Below the pieces are notes generated by a model. The model was not told the DNA's origin. It saw only the letters and a program-made list of their open reading frames with translations, and ran no database searches. From contig JANRJB010000413.1 of the NCBI GenBank assembly GCA_033764265.1, forward strand, positions 1 to 6,032: DNA of 6,032 nt, written 5' to 3'. Positions 5,839-6,032 of the stretch are shown piece by piece; the stretch's first letter is position 1; each line of letters opens with the position of its first letter. The position numbers and the translations under genes were made by a program. The stretch is from VGEM01 sp033764265 (GTDB lineage Bacteria; Pseudomonadota; Alphaproteobacteria; Rhodospirillales; Rhodospirillaceae).

Positions 5839-6032
5839 ATGATGCGGTCGACGGTGCTGGCGGGTGTGGTTGCGGCCTGCGTGGGTTTCGCCGGCGACGC
5901 GGCGGTCGCGGCCGGCAAGGCCGGCGAGACGAGCCTGATGTCGGCCTTGGGCACCATCGCCTTCCCCAATTCAGGCAAGCCCGCCGCGCAAGACCCGTTC
6001 CTGACCGGGGTGAAGGCCTTCTACAGCTTCGA
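5839..6032 (+). CDS. Exported protein, N-terminus only, possibly TPR-containing (partial)
   Basis: The frame is open from two consecutive ATGs (5839, 5842) to the window edge, giving about 64 residues. Residues 1-25 look like a signal peptide: Arg3, a hydrophobic core, then AAVAAG. The mature start reads SALGTIAFPNSGKPAAQDPF followed by LTGVKAFYSF. From memory, an FPNSG..AAQ.PF..G...L..FEY pattern is found at the start of exported tetratricopeptide-repeat proteins in proteobacteria, where the last part is the first repeat helix. That assignment is tentative because no complete repeat is visible. The strong AGGAGG site supports the start. It is divergent from the binding-protein gene. Confidence 0.65.
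   Translation, partial: MMRSTVLAGVVAACVGFAGDAAVAAGKAGETSLMSALGTIAFPNSGKPAAQDPFLTGVKAFYSF

Overview
The window comes from a strongly GC-rich bacterial chromosome. Codon choice, dense antisense open frames and the families present fit a proteobacterium, probably an environmental alpha- or betaproteobacterium. There are no RNA genes, mobile-element genes or CRISPR arrays to fix the lineage, so this is an inference.

Left half, minus strand (1-2129): a probable two-gene operon. The first gene is a flavin-dependent monooxygenase of the acyl-CoA dehydrogenase fold (HsaA/HpaH/DszC type, 867-2129). Fifteen bases after it comes a secreted protein with a formylglycine-generating-enzyme-like (SUMF1) fold, which starts at 851 and runs off the left edge. 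The SUMF1-like protein lacks the cysteine pair of true formylglycine-generating enzymes.

Centre, plus strand (2332-4077): divergent from the monooxygenase lies an IclR-family regulator most like MhpR, the activator of 3-hydroxyphenylpropionate catabolism. Three bases after its stop comes a two-module vicinal-oxygen-chelate (VOC) protein. The roughly 200-bp divergent region holds several inverted repeats, including a nested dyad around a -10-like TAGAAT. A phenol-type monooxygenase, an aromatic-type IclR regulator and a VOC protein together suggest a small pathway for an aromatic or polycyclic phenolic compound. The VOC protein, however, does not show the usual iron-binding His-His-Glu residues of extradiol dioxygenases, so its role as the ring-cleaving enzyme is uncertain.

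Right third: a hairpin-rich convergent intergenic segment (4078-4179) separates the VOC gene from a minus-strand periplasmic solute-binding protein of ABC transporter family 5 (4180-5715), with no permease or ATPase genes next to it. Divergent from it, at 5839, begins an exported protein, possibly TPR-containing, that is cut by the right edge. The binding protein could supply substrate to the aromatic module, but nothing in the sequence shows this directly.
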